Part shown: piece by piece, positions 20,823 through 29,329 of the stretch | Position numbering within the stretch: the first letter of the stretch is position 1 | How the letters are laid out: every line of letters starts with the position of its first letter | NCBI GenBank assembly: GCA_963790065.1 | Contig: CAWBNK010000024.1 | Location: 1 to 64,000, forward strand | Direction: 5' to 3' | Source of the DNA: Palsa-504 sp963790065 | GTDB taxonomy: Bacteria; Actinomycetota; Actinomycetes; Streptosporangiales; Streptosporangiaceae | Length of the DNA stretch: 64,000 nt | Notes under the pieces: generated by a model | Seen by the model: the letters and a program-made list of their open reading frames with translations, nothing else | The model's database searches: none | What the model was told of the DNA's origin: nothing | Position numbers and translations under genes: made by a program

Positions 20823-20871
20823 TGCTTTCCTTTCTGGAGCGCGCGCGCCGGGCAAGCCGCCGCGCGGCCGC

Positions 20872-21420
20872 TCAAGCGACCTCGACGATGACGTTCGTCG
20901 GGTTGGTCAGCGCGTCGTACACGGCGGAGCGCTTCTGGGACTGGGCCACCAGCGCCTCGATGTCCTCCCGCGACGCGTCCGCGTCGATGGTGAACGTCAC
21001 CTTGATGTCGTTGTAGCCGTTGCGGACGTCGCTGTCGGCACCGAGGATGCCCCGGATGTCGTGCCCGCCCTCGACCACGGACTCGACCGAGCGCAGCTGG
21101 ATGCCACGGTTCTCGGCGACGGACGCAATACCCCCCGTCAGGCAGCTCGCCAGGCCGACCAGGAGGTATTCGATCGGCGTGATGCCGTTGTCCTCGGCCG
21201 CGAAGACCTCGGGGTGGTCGGCTTCGAACGACCACTCTTCCTTGTGGCTCTGCTCCTCGCCGAGGCCGAAGAAGCTCTGCACCTTGATCGTGCTGTGGAC
21301 GCCGCTCTGCCACTTGGCGGACGCCCGCCAGGTGAACTGGGCGGCATCGGGCGCGCCCTTCAGCACCTCGCGCGCATCCAGCAGCGCCTGCACGTTGACT
21401 CCGTTGGTGACCGTGGTCAT
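20872..21420 (-). CDS. OsmC-family protein
   Basis: Start ATG 21420 (MTTVTNGVNV) has a purine-rich AGGCGA site; upstream in-frame sequence overlaps the metX promoter and is not used. The 182-residue product has the OsmC/Ohr pattern: HPEVFAAEDNGITPIEYLLV, then LASCLTGGIASVAENRGI with the conserved cysteine, and SxVxNGYxDIKVTFxIDAD. OsmC proteins reduce organic hydroperoxides with a cysteine pair; a second cysteine at the usual first position is not evident, so it may belong to the YhfA-like branch. Confidence 0.82.
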   Translation of the reverse strand: MTTVTNGVNVQALLDAREVLKGAPDAAQFTWRASAKWQSGVHSTIKVQSFFGLGEEQSHKEEWSFEADHPEVFAAEDNGITPIEYLLVGLASCLTGGIASVAENRGIQLRSVESVVEGGHDIRGILGADSDVRNGYNDIKVTFTIDADASREDIEALVAQSQKRSAVYDALTNPTNVIVEVA

Positions 21421-21469
21421 GTCGCCTGTGTCCCTCTCGCTCACTTCATCAGTATTCCGGTGGAGATGA

Positions 21470-21508
21470 TTGACAATACAACAGCTGCGACCAGCTAAGA
21501 TAGCCCGC
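21470..21508 (+). promoter_or_regulatory. Promoter giving a leaderless metX transcript
   Basis: A TTGACA -35 element at 21470-21475 and a TAAGAT -10 element at 21496-21501 are separated by 20 bases, longer than ideal. The -10 element ends seven bases before the metX ATG, so transcription should begin on or next to that codon. There is no Shine-Dalgarno sequence. Confidence 0.6.
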
Positions 21509-22738
21509 ATGACGGAGCCAGCCTCGACGCTCGCGGCCGGCTCGGTCGGTACGATCGAAACGAAGTACCTCGACCTGCCCGAGCCGGTGCGGCTCGACTG
21601 CGGGCGGGAACTGCATCCGGTGCGCGTGGCGTACGAGACCTACGGTGCTCTCTCGCCCCGGCGCGACAACGTCATCCTGGTCTGCCACGCGCTCAGCGGT
21701 GATGCCCACGCGGCGGGTTTCGCGAAGACGCCGCCGCCGGAGAGCACGCGGGACGGGTTTGCGGCCGAGGATCGCGACGGCGTGGCCGGCAAGGGGCTCG
21801 GCTGGTGGGACGGGATGATCGGCCCCGGCAAGGCGTTCGACACGGACCGCTTCTTCGTCGTCTCCACCAACCTGCTCGGCGGCTGCCGCGGAACGACTGG
21901 GCCTTCGTCGGTCGACCCCGCGACGGGCCAGCCGTACGGGCCGGACTTCCCCGTGATCACGGTCGCGGACATGGTGCGGACCGAACGCGCGTTCCTGGCC
22001 GAACTCGGCATCGAGCGGCTGGCGGCGGTGGCCGGGGGCTCGCTCGGCGGGATGCAGGCGTTCGAATGGGCGGTCCTGTTTCCTGATCAGGTCGATGCCG
22101 TCGTGGCCATCGCCAGCACGCACGCCCTGCACCCGCAGGGCGTGGCCTGGAACTCGATCGCGCGTGACGCGATCATGCGCGACCCGGCCTGGCAGGGCGG
22201 CCGGTACTACGGCACCGGCCGCACCCCCGACGCCGGCATGGGCGTGGCCCGGATGGTCGGTCACGTGACGTACCTGTCCGGCCAGGCGCTGACCGACAAG
22301 TTCGGCCGGCGGCTGCAGTTCGCCGACGACATCCGCTACACGATCACCGAACCGGAGTTCCAGGTCGAGAGCTACCTGCGGCACCAGGCCGACTCGTTCG
22401 TCAAGCGCTTCGACGCCAACACCTACCTGTACCTGTCGCGCGCGCTGACGTACTTCGATCTCGCGCGGCAGCACGGCAGCGGATCGCTCGCCCGGGCGCT
22501 CGAGGGTGTTTCGGCCCGGACGCTGCTGATCGCGTTCAGCTCCGACTGGCTGTACCCGCCGTCTGCGTCGGCTGAGATCGCCGGCGCGCTGCGCGCGCTC
22601 GGCAAGCCGGTCGAGTTCCAGGTGATCGAGGCGCCGTACGGCCACGACTGCTTCCTGCTCGAGGAAGCCAGGCAGACGCCGATGATCCGCCAGTTCCTGA
22701 GTAGGCACATCCTGGCCGAAGGCCCGGCCAGCAGGTGA
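21509..22738 (+). CDS. metX: Homoserine O-acetyltransferase
   Basis: A 409-residue alpha/beta-hydrolase-fold enzyme that transfers acetyl from acetyl-CoA to homoserine, the first step of direct sulphhydrylation to methionine. ATYETYG-type start (VAYETYGAL), NVILVCHALSGDAHAAG, the nucleophile elbow GGSLGGMQ, TDxLYPP-like SSDWLYPP and the final GHDCFLLE with catalytic His are all present. ATG 21509 is preferred because the -10 element is seven bases upstream. metY follows after 18 bases. Confidence 0.95.
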   Translation: MTEPASTLAAGSVGTIETKYLDLPEPVRLDCGRELHPVRVAYETYGALSPRRDNVILVCHALSGDAHAAGFAKTPPPESTRDGFAAEDRDGVAGKGLGWWDGMIGPGKAFDTDRFFVVSTNLLGGCRGTTGPSSVDPATGQPYGPDFPVITVADMVRTERAFLAELGIERLAAVAGGSLGGMQAFEWAVLFPDQVDAVVAIASTHALHPQGVAWNSIARDAIMRDPAWQGGRYYGTGRTPDAGMGVARMVGHVTYLSGQALTDKFGRRLQFADDIRYTITEPEFQVESYLRHQADSFVKRFDANTYLYLSRALTYFDLARQHGSGSLARALEGVSARTLLIAFSSDWLYPPSASAEIAGALRALGKPVEFQVIEAPYGHDCFLLEEARQTPMIRQFLSRHILAEGPASR

Positions 22739-22756
22739 TATCGAAGGCAGGCATTC

Positions 22757-24106
22757 GTGACTGACAGGTCCTCCCGCACCGAGGCTCTGCCTGTCGAGCA
22801 GGGCCGCGAGTTCGGATTCGAGACGCGGCAGCTGCACGCCGGGCAGCGGCCCGACCCGAACACCGGCGCGCGTGCGGTGCCCATCTTCCAGACGACCAGC
22901 TACGTCTTCGAGGACCCCGAATCGGCGGCGGCGTACTTCAACCTGCAGGAGTACGGGAACACGTACTCGCGGATCATGAACCCGACCGTGGCGGTGTTCG
23001 AGGAGCGGGTGGCGAACCTCGAGGGCGGCTGCGGCGCGGTGGCGTTCGCCAGCGGCATTGCCGCGCAGGCCGGCGCGCTGTTCACCCTGCTGCAGCCAGG
23101 CGATCACGTCGTCTCGTCCTCGGCGCTCTACGGCGGTACGGTCAACCAGTTCAAGCACTGGCTGCGCAAGATGAACGTCGAGCTGACCTGGGTCGATCCC
23201 GACGACCCGGAGGCCTGGCGGAAGGCGGTCCGGGAGAACACCAAGGCGTTCTTCGGCGAGACGATCGGCAACCCGGCCGGGAACGTGCTGGACATCGAGA
23301 CGCTGGCCGCCATCGCGCACTCCCATGAGCTGCCGCTGATCGTGGACAACACGTTCGCGACGCCCTACCTGTGCCGCCCGATCGAATGGGGCGCCGACAT
23401 CGTGATCCACTCGGCGACCAAGTTCATCGGCGGCCACGGCACTTCCATCGGCGGCGTCGTCGTCGAGGCCGGCACGTTCGACTGGTCCAACGGGCGGTTC
23501 CCGGTGGTCGCGGATCCCTCGCCGGCCTACCACGGGCTGCAGTTCCACGAGACGTTCGGCATGTACGGCTACCTGATGAAGCTCCGCGCCGAGACGCTGC
23601 GCGATCTCGGCGCGGCGCTCTCGCCGTTCAACGCCTTCCTGTTCCTGCAGGGGCTCGAGACGCTGTCGCTGCGGATGGAACGCCACGTCGAGAACGCGCG
23701 GGCGGTCGCGGCGTTCCTCGAATCGCACGAGCTCGCGTCCAACGTGACCTACCCCGGCCTGCCGGACAGCAAGTACCGCCCGCTGGTGGAGAAGTACCTG
23801 CCGGGCGGCGCGGGCGCGGTGTTCTCCTTCGACTGCGCTGGCGGCCGGGCCGGCGGCCAGGGCCTGATCGGCGGCGTGACGCTCTGGTCCCACCTGGCCA
23901 ACGTCGGCGACGCGAAGAGCCTGATCATCCACCCCGCCAGCACCACGCACCGGCAGCTGAGCGACGACGAACTGCGGGCGGCCGGCGTCGGTCCGGGGAC
24001 GATCCGGCTGTCCGTCGGCACCGAGTCCGTCGACGACCTGATCTGGGATCTGGACCAGGGTTTCGCCCGTGTCGCCGCGGTAGCGGGAAAGGTTGCGACG
24101 GCATGA
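22757..24106 (+). CDS. metY: O-acetylhomoserine sulphhydrylase
   Basis: A 449-residue PLP enzyme of the Cys/Met metabolism family that makes homocysteine from O-acetylhomoserine and sulphide. The PLP lysine is in HSATKFIGGHG. FETRQLHAGQ, TSYVFEDPESAA, YSRIMNPT and the C-terminal SLIIHPASTTHRQL are family hallmarks. Start is GTG 22757, 18 bases after metX. The stop TGA overlaps the next ATG (ATGA), so metX, metY and the CoA-binding protein gene form an operon. Confidence 0.95.
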   Translation: MTDRSSRTEALPVEQGREFGFETRQLHAGQRPDPNTGARAVPIFQTTSYVFEDPESAAAYFNLQEYGNTYSRIMNPTVAVFEERVANLEGGCGAVAFASGIAAQAGALFTLLQPGDHVVSSSALYGGTVNQFKHWLRKMNVELTWVDPDDPEAWRKAVRENTKAFFGETIGNPAGNVLDIETLAAIAHSHELPLIVDNTFATPYLCRPIEWGADIVIHSATKFIGGHGTSIGGVVVEAGTFDWSNGRFPVVADPSPAYHGLQFHETFGMYGYLMKLRAETLRDLGAALSPFNAFLFLQGLETLSLRMERHVENARAVAAFLESHELASNVTYPGLPDSKYRPLVEKYLPGGAGAVFSFDCAGGRAGGQGLIGGVTLWSHLANVGDAKSLIIHPASTTHRQLSDDELRAAGVGPGTIRLSVGTESVDDLIWDLDQGFARVAAVAGKVATA

Positions 24107-24585
24107 CCGATCTGAGCCGGTACCAGGATCCGCTGACCATACAGCGGGTGATCCACAACGCCACCACGATCGCGATCGTGGGCCTGTCCAGCAACGAGCT
24201 GCGGGCCAGCTACTTCGTCGGCTATTACCTCAAGCGGCACGGCTACCACGTGATCCCGGTGAATCCCCGCGAGACCGAGATCCTCGGCGAGACGTGCTAC
24301 CCCAGCCTGCTGGACGTGCCTGTGCCGGTGGACATCGTGAACGTCTTCCGGGTGCCGGCCGCGGTGCCCGGGATCGCCCGGGACGCGGTGGCGATCGGGG
24401 CCGGCGCCCTGTGGTGCCAGTTCGGCGTGATCAGCGAGGAAGGCGCGCGGATCGCCGAGGAGGGCGGCGTGACGGTGATCATGGACCGCTGCCTCAAGGT
24501 CGAGCACGCGCGCTACGTGGGCCGGATGCACTGGCTCGGCTTCAACACCCAGCGCATCACCTCAGTCCGCACCGGGCTCCAGTAG
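24103..24585 (+). CDS. CoA-binding domain protein
   Basis: A 160-residue Rossmann-fold protein of the CoA_binding_2 (YccU-like) family: TIAIVGLSSNELRASYFVGY, HVIPVNPRETEILGETCYPS and DIVNVFRVP. The short form lacks the rest of succinyl-CoA synthetase. The family has no firm function. Translational coupling to metY (four-base overlap) ties it to methionine synthesis here, perhaps sensing CoA or an acyl-CoA used by MetX; that is inference. Confidence 0.85.
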   Translation: MTDLSRYQDPLTIQRVIHNATTIAIVGLSSNELRASYFVGYYLKRHGYHVIPVNPRETEILGETCYPSLLDVPVPVDIVNVFRVPAAVPGIARDAVAIGAGALWCQFGVISEEGARIAEEGGVTVIMDRCLKVEHARYVGRMHWLGFNTQRITSVRTGLQ

Positions 24586-24629
24586 GTCCCGCGGCTTCTC
24601 CCGCCACCTGACCCGGGGCCGGACGACAG

Positions 24630-25646
24630 CTAGTCCAGGACGCCGCGGCGGAGCTGAGGGAAGACCTGCGAGACCTTGCCCAGCAGGTAGTCGCCGTAGG
24701 TACCGGTGAAGGCGCGCAGGTCCTGGCCGTCCCAACGGCGACGGCCGTCGTCTCCGGCGGCGGCCCGGTCAGGCAACGGCGGTACCTCGGCGTCGAATCC
24801 CGGGTCCAGGAAGAACGGGAAGGAGAGCCGGCCGCGGCCGCTGAGGTTGCGGACCCGGTGCGGCGTCGACCGGTACCAGCCGCCGGTCAGGCGGTCGAGC
24901 ATGTCACCGATGTTGCAGACCAGCGTGCCGGGGATGGGCGGGGCATCGATCCAGCCCTGGGGCGCGGCGACCTGCAGCCCGCCGCTGTCATCCTGGGCGA
25001 GCAGGGTGACCAGCCCGTAGTCGGTGTGCTCGCCCACGCCCCAGTCCTGGGTCTGCGGCGGCGACGGCGGGTAGTGGAAGATCCGGAACAAGATGGTCGG
25101 GTCGGCGGTGTACCCGGTAACGAAGTACCCGGCATCCAGGCCCAGGCTCAGCGCCACCCCGGCCAGCACGGCCTGGCCCGCTCTGGTCAGCGCATCCAGG
25201 TAGGCCAGCACCAGCGGGCGCAGCCGGGGGACTTGCCGCGGGAACAGGTTGCCACCGTGCAGCGGGACCCCGGCCAGCACCCGCGGATCATCCGCAGGCA
25301 GCTCGGTGCCGAAGTACAGTCCCTCCTTCAGGTCCGGCCGCCCGGAGGTGAGCTCGGCGCCCACCGGGAAGAACCCCCGCCAGGCCCGGCCGCCGCGCTC
25401 CATGGCAATCTCCAGCTTGTCCGCCAGCGGCAGCGCGAAGAATTCGCCGCTCGCCTCGGCCAGTTCCGCCAGCAGCCCGGTCGGCACACCATGGCCGGTT
25501 ACGTAGAAGAAGCCGCGCTCGCGGCAGGCCGCCTGGATTTGCCCGGCTACGTCCGCCCGCGCCGCAGCCGACGCCGGGCCGACCAGGGGGCCCACATCGA
25601 TGACCGGCAGCGCGGCTGAGCTACCTGAGCCATCTGCGCCAGCCAT
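24630..25646 (-). CDS. Isopenicillin N synthase-like 2OG-Fe(II) dioxygenase
   Basis: ATG 25646 has AGGA seven bases upstream. The protein of about 338 residues has the plant-type DIOX_N domain (LPVIDVGPLVGP, ERGFFYVTGHGVP) and the jelly-roll core with the iron triad HxD (GEHTDYGLVTLL) and distal His (YRSTPHRVRN), plus the RxS 2-oxoglutarate contact (RLSFPFFLDP). It would hydroxylate or desaturate a small molecule. It is divergent from the GroEL-like gene, with 113 bases between starts. Confidence 0.88.
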   Translation of the reverse strand: MAGADGSGSSAALPVIDVGPLVGPASAAARADVAGQIQAACRERGFFYVTGHGVPTGLLAELAEASGEFFALPLADKLEIAMERGGRAWRGFFPVGAELTSGRPDLKEGLYFGTELPADDPRVLAGVPLHGGNLFPRQVPRLRPLVLAYLDALTRAGQAVLAGVALSLGLDAGYFVTGYTADPTILFRIFHYPPSPPQTQDWGVGEHTDYGLVTLLAQDDSGGLQVAAPQGWIDAPPIPGTLVCNIGDMLDRLTGGWYRSTPHRVRNLSGRGRLSFPFFLDPGFDAEVPPLPDRAAAGDDGRRRWDGQDLRAFTGTYGDYLLGKVSQVFPQLRRGVLD

Positions 25647-25759
25647 GAATCTATCCTGCCCGTCCACGGTGAAGATCATGAAACCGGAGTCGCTGAGCTC
25701 GGCCATGCGATGGCGCGGGTCCACCCCGGCAGGGCGCGGAAGGCGGGCAAGATAGGGGC

Positions 25760-27319
25760 ATGCATCCCGCCCCTGAAGGAGCTGATCGCGGTCGCGGTGC
25801 CGCGCAGGGCATCGGCGTGGTGGCCGGGCTCATAGCGCGCACGCTCGGACCGGCAGGCCGGCCGTCCGTCATCAAGGACCAGGCAGGCAGCGACATCGAG
25901 GCGCCCGACGCGGAAACGATCGTCGCGTGCTTCACGCCCGGCGATCCCCGCGCTGGCCTGGGTGCGAGTTATGTCCGTGACCTCGTGCGCGACCAGCACG
26001 CGGCGATGCCCGACGGCGCCGCGACCGCGGTGGTGCTCGCCGCTGCGATGGTCAGGCGGTCGGTCGCCGCCCTGGATGGCGGGGCCGATCCCATGGGCCT
26101 GGCGCGGGGTGTCGAGGCCGCGCGGGACCGGGTGATCGACGAACTCGGCAGGCGCGCCGCGGACCTCCGGACCAAGGAGGAGATCGCCGCGGTCATCGCG
26201 GCGGCCATCTTCGACCAGGCGCTCGCCGACCTGCTGGCCGAGGCCTTCGACAAGGTAGGCAAGGACGGCGTCATTACCGTGGAGCCCGCCGGGGAGCCGG
26301 GCCTGGAACTCGCTCTGAGCGAGGGGATGTCCGTCGACGGCGGCTACGTCTGTTCCGACTTCGTCACGGACGCCGAGCGCGGCGAGGCGGTCCTGCGCGG
26401 CCCTGCCCTGCTTCTCGTCGATGCCGAGGTCGCCGCGGCCGAGGACCTGCTCCCGGTCATCGACTCGGCGGCCGCGGCGGGCCTGCCGCTCGTCGTACTG
26501 GCAGGCGGCGTAACGGGCGCGGCGCTTGAGGTCCTGGCCGCGAGCCGGACGAGCGGACGCTGCGCCACCCTGGCCGCCTGGGTGCCCGGTGACCGGTACG
26601 CCCGCGAGCCGGTCCTGCACGACCTCGCCGTCGTGACCGGCGCCAGCGTCGTAGGCGCCAGTGCCGCGGGCGGGCCGGCACCCCGGCTCGGGCCGGGGGT
26701 GCTCGGCCGCGCGGAGAAGGTCGTCGCCACCCGCGACCGCACGCTCATCGTGGGCGGGGCGGCGGATGCCGCCGTGCTCGCCGCCCGGGTCAGGCAGATC
26801 CGGGCGGAGATCGACTCGGCCGAGTTCAACGAGGAGCGCCAAGTACTCTTCACACGGCTGGCCAGGCTCGCGGGCGGTGCCGCCACGGTGCGGACCGGAG
26901 GCGCGACCAGTGTCGAGACGGCGCGCCGGGTGGCGCGAGCCGAGCGCGGCCTGCGGATCGCGCGGCTGGCCATGGACTACCCGATCATCGCGGGCGGCGG
27001 CGCGGCCCTCGCGGACGTCCAGCAAGCCCTGGCCAAGTTCCCGCGCTCGGTCCCCGGCGGGCGGTCGGGAGCCGAGGCGACCGGTGCGCGGATCGTGCTG
27101 GATAGCCTCACGGCCCCGATGCGCCAGCTCGCCGAGAACGCGGGCGTCCCGGCGTCGGCCATCGACAAGGCCCTGAAGCACCGCAAGGACGGCACCGGCA
27201 TCGACCCTGCCACGGGCCAGACAGCGCCGATGCGGCCCCGCGCCATCGACATCCTCCCGGTCCTCCAGGCCGCCGTCACCAACGCGACGGCCCTCGCCGT
27301 CCGCGTCCTCACCGGCTAG
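25760..27319 (+). CDS. Divergent GroEL-like chaperonin paralogue
   Basis: The 519-residue protein aligns with GroEL over its whole length: TLGPAGRPSVI (equatorial start), MPDGAATAVVLAAAMV (for GDGTTTATVLA), GADPMGLARGVEAA, AFDKVGKDGVITVEP, GYVCSDFVTD (apical domain), QIRAEIDSAEFNEERQ and IIAGGGAAL. Two of the nucleotide-loop threonines are Ala, and the catalytic Asp398 of GroEL is Arg396 here (ARAERGL for RVEDAL). No Gly-Gly-Met tail and no groES gene are present. It is likely a non-canonical chaperonin or scaffold with weak or no ATP hydrolysis. The substrate is unknown. Confidence 0.85.
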   Translation: MHPAPEGADRGRGAAQGIGVVAGLIARTLGPAGRPSVIKDQAGSDIEAPDAETIVACFTPGDPRAGLGASYVRDLVRDQHAAMPDGAATAVVLAAAMVRRSVAALDGGADPMGLARGVEAARDRVIDELGRRAADLRTKEEIAAVIAAAIFDQALADLLAEAFDKVGKDGVITVEPAGEPGLELALSEGMSVDGGYVCSDFVTDAERGEAVLRGPALLLVDAEVAAAEDLLPVIDSAAAAGLPLVVLAGGVTGAALEVLAASRTSGRCATLAAWVPGDRYAREPVLHDLAVVTGASVVGASAAGGPAPRLGPGVLGRAEKVVATRDRTLIVGGAADAAVLAARVRQIRAEIDSAEFNEERQVLFTRLARLAGGAATVRTGGATSVETARRVARAERGLRIARLAMDYPIIAGGGAALADVQQALAKFPRSVPGGRSGAEATGARIVLDSLTAPMRQLAENAGVPASAIDKALKHRKDGTGIDPATGQTAPMRPRAIDILPVLQAAVTNATALAVRVLTG

Positions 27320-28421
27320 CGCGCCAGCAAACGAGGCGGGGCAGCGACCCGGCCGGTAACGCCGACGGCTGATCGAGAACCGGAACGCCGCTGGGCCGGT
27401 TCTCGGTGATCCAGGCGTCGATCCGCTCCCACCACTGGTACAGCCACTGCACCTGCGCCTCGTGGTCGGCGTCCTGCGGCACCTGCTCGGACAGCACCCG
27501 CCACCAGCGGGCCCGGACGACCTGGTCCACCGGGAACCGCCGCCACACGTCGCCGACGGAGGTGATGGTGTCCAGCCCGGCGTGCGCCACGAAGATCACG
27601 TCGGCTTCCGGGCAGGCGGCGATGGCGGCCAGCGCCCCGCCCGGCCGCGGCGGCAGCAGGTTAGGCATGTCCCGGGCCCGTTCGGCCAGGTCGCGCCGGC
27701 CGGCGCGCTCCAGCCGCCGGATGCCGCGGCGCCACCGGTTCGGAGTCCAGTTGGCCCCCTCGGGGAAGATCACCAGGGCCCCGTTGGCGTCCAGGCTGCG
27801 GGCCAGCCGCTCGATCTGGTCGGTGAAGATGCTCTCCCCGGTCTGCTGGCGCTGGATGAACACGTTGGGCAGCCGGTTGCCCAGGATGTCCAGGCTGGGG
27901 TCGAACTGCATCGTGGCCTTCATCACCACCCGCGGCCGCCGCCCGTAGACGCTCAGCAGCTGATGGATCAGCAGGAACGAATCACCCGGGCCGGCGTGCC
28001 TGGACAGCACGATCACCGGCCGGCTGGCCCGGGCCGCCAGCTCCTCGCCGGTCAGATCGGGCTCCTCGACCTCGACCCGCAGCCCGTAGGTGCGCTCCGC
28101 GCCGCGGTAGAGCGCATCCAGGAACCGGCGCACCACCGCGTAATGCCGCTTCTGGTACGGCTCGGTCTGCAGCCGGCCGCCGAACCCGCTGACCACCCAC
28201 AGGCCCAGCAGGACGAACAGCGTCACGAGTTCGGCGGTCAGGCCGACCACCAGGAACGACACCAGCCGCAGGTTGCGCATCCGGCCCGCCCGCAGCAGCC
28301 CGGCCAGCCCGAACAGCAGCGCGAGCACGGCCAGCAACGGCGACAGCACGACGATGCCGAGCGCGACCACGATCACGATCGGGGCCACCACCAGCCGCCG
28401 CACCAGCCTGGGTGGGAGCAT
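27309..28421 (-). CDS. PlsC-like 1-acylglycerol-3-phosphate acyltransferase
   Basis: ATG 28421 has GGGAGGGG six bases upstream, better placed than GTG 28427. Two N-terminal membrane helices (about 10-40 and 50-80) precede the acyltransferase domain: HX4D as SRHAGPGDSF, and FPEGANWTPNR as the acceptor-phosphate motif. The enzyme would esterify a lysophospholipid. It overlaps the upstream patatin gene by about 49 bases and its tail overlaps the GroEL-like gene by 11. The pair suggests coupled phospholipid de- and re-acylation. Confidence 0.85.
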   Translation of the reverse strand: MLPPRLVRRLVVAPIVIVVALGIVVLSPLLAVLALLFGLAGLLRAGRMRNLRLVSFLVVGLTAELVTLFVLLGLWVVSGFGGRLQTEPYQKRHYAVVRRFLDALYRGAERTYGLRVEVEEPDLTGEELAARASRPVIVLSRHAGPGDSFLLIHQLLSVYGRRPRVVMKATMQFDPSLDILGNRLPNVFIQRQQTGESIFTDQIERLARSLDANGALVIFPEGANWTPNRWRRGIRRLERAGRRDLAERARDMPNLLPPRPGGALAAIAACPEADVIFVAHAGLDTITSVGDVWRRFPVDQVVRARWWRVLSEQVPQDADHEAQVQWLYQWWERIDAWITENRPSGVPVLDQPSALPAGSLPRLVCWRASR

Positions 28422-29308
28422 TGGCACCCCTCCCTAGCCGACAATGGCCGCTGACGGCCGGGCCCGGTAACGGCATAGCCAGGTAACTGGCTGGTCAGCG
28501 CGGCGAGATAGCTCGCCGACGCCGTGTACGCGCGTTCGATGCTCTGCCCCACCCTAGCCCGGTCCCGGTACCTGAACTGCGCCATCCCGGGCGGCAGCCG
28601 GTCCCCGCCGGTGGGCAGCACGTGCACCTTGACGCCCTCGGGCAGCGACGACATCTCCTCGTGGAAGCGGTGCCTGCGGGCGATCTCGAACGCGACCAGG
28701 CCCACCTCCCACGGCCGGGTGGGGACCTCGAGCGCGCTCTCGATCCGGCCCACCTGCAGGACGTAGATGGTACCGGCGCCCAGCGCCGCGGCCCGTCCGA
28801 CCGGGATCGAGTCCACCAGCCCGCCGTCGAAGTAGTGCGCGCCGCCGATCTCGACCGGGGGCAGCAAGCCCGGCACCGCGCACGAGGCCATGACCGCCGG
28901 GACGACCGGCCCGCTGCTGAACCAGCGCGCGCTCGCGGTCTCGATGCCGGCCGCCACGCACTGGAACGGCAGCTTCAGGTCGGCGAAGTCGCCGCCGGGC
29001 AGCGCGTCCTCCAGCAGCCGGCGCAGCGGCTCCAGCGAGTGCAGGTGCGTGCCCGAACGCACCAGCCGGACCGCCCGCCCCCACAGCTTCTCGCTGAAGG
29101 CCAGCCGAAGTTCGTCGCCCTGCCACATCCGCTCCAGCCGGGCCACCGCGCCCAGCGGGTCGGCGGCCACGAACGCCCCGTTGATGGCGCCGACCGAGGT
29201 GCCTACGACCAGATCGGGCCGGATGCCCGCCTCGGCGAGTGCCCGGAGCATGCCGATCTCATGGGCGCCCAGCAGGCCGCCGCCGCCGAGCACGAACGCC
29301 GTCGTCAT
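28373..29308 (-). CDS. Patatin-like phospholipase
   Basis: A 311-residue patatin. The oxyanion hole is LGGGGLLGAHEIGML, the nucleophile elbow GxSxG is VVGTSVGAING, and the catalytic Asp is in YFDGGLVDS. Such enzymes remove acyl chains from phospholipids. The final 16 or so residues come from the 49-base overlap with the acyltransferase gene, which implies translational coupling. ATG 29308 begins directly before the oxyanion motif, so there is no signal peptide and it acts in the cytoplasm. Confidence 0.9.
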   Translation of the reverse strand: MTTAFVLGGGGLLGAHEIGMLRALAEAGIRPDLVVGTSVGAINGAFVAADPLGAVARLERMWQGDELRLAFSEKLWGRAVRLVRSGTHLHSLEPLRRLLEDALPGGDFADLKLPFQCVAAGIETASARWFSSGPVVPAVMASCAVPGLLPPVEIGGAHYFDGGLVDSIPVGRAAALGAGTIYVLQVGRIESALEVPTRPWEVGLVAFEIARRHRFHEEMSSLPEGVKVHVLPTGGDRLPPGMAQFRYRDRARVGQSIERAYTASASYLAALTSQLPGYAVTGPGRQRPLSAREGCQCSHPGWCGGWWWPRS

Positions 29309-29329
29309 ACAGCCAGCCTAACCAGCGAC

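Noticed and set aside
21449..23950. Long open frame on the minus strand opposite metX and metY
   Set aside because: Composition is Arg/Gly/Val-rich and no family motif is seen; it mirrors two well-supported genes, as is usual in high-GC DNA.
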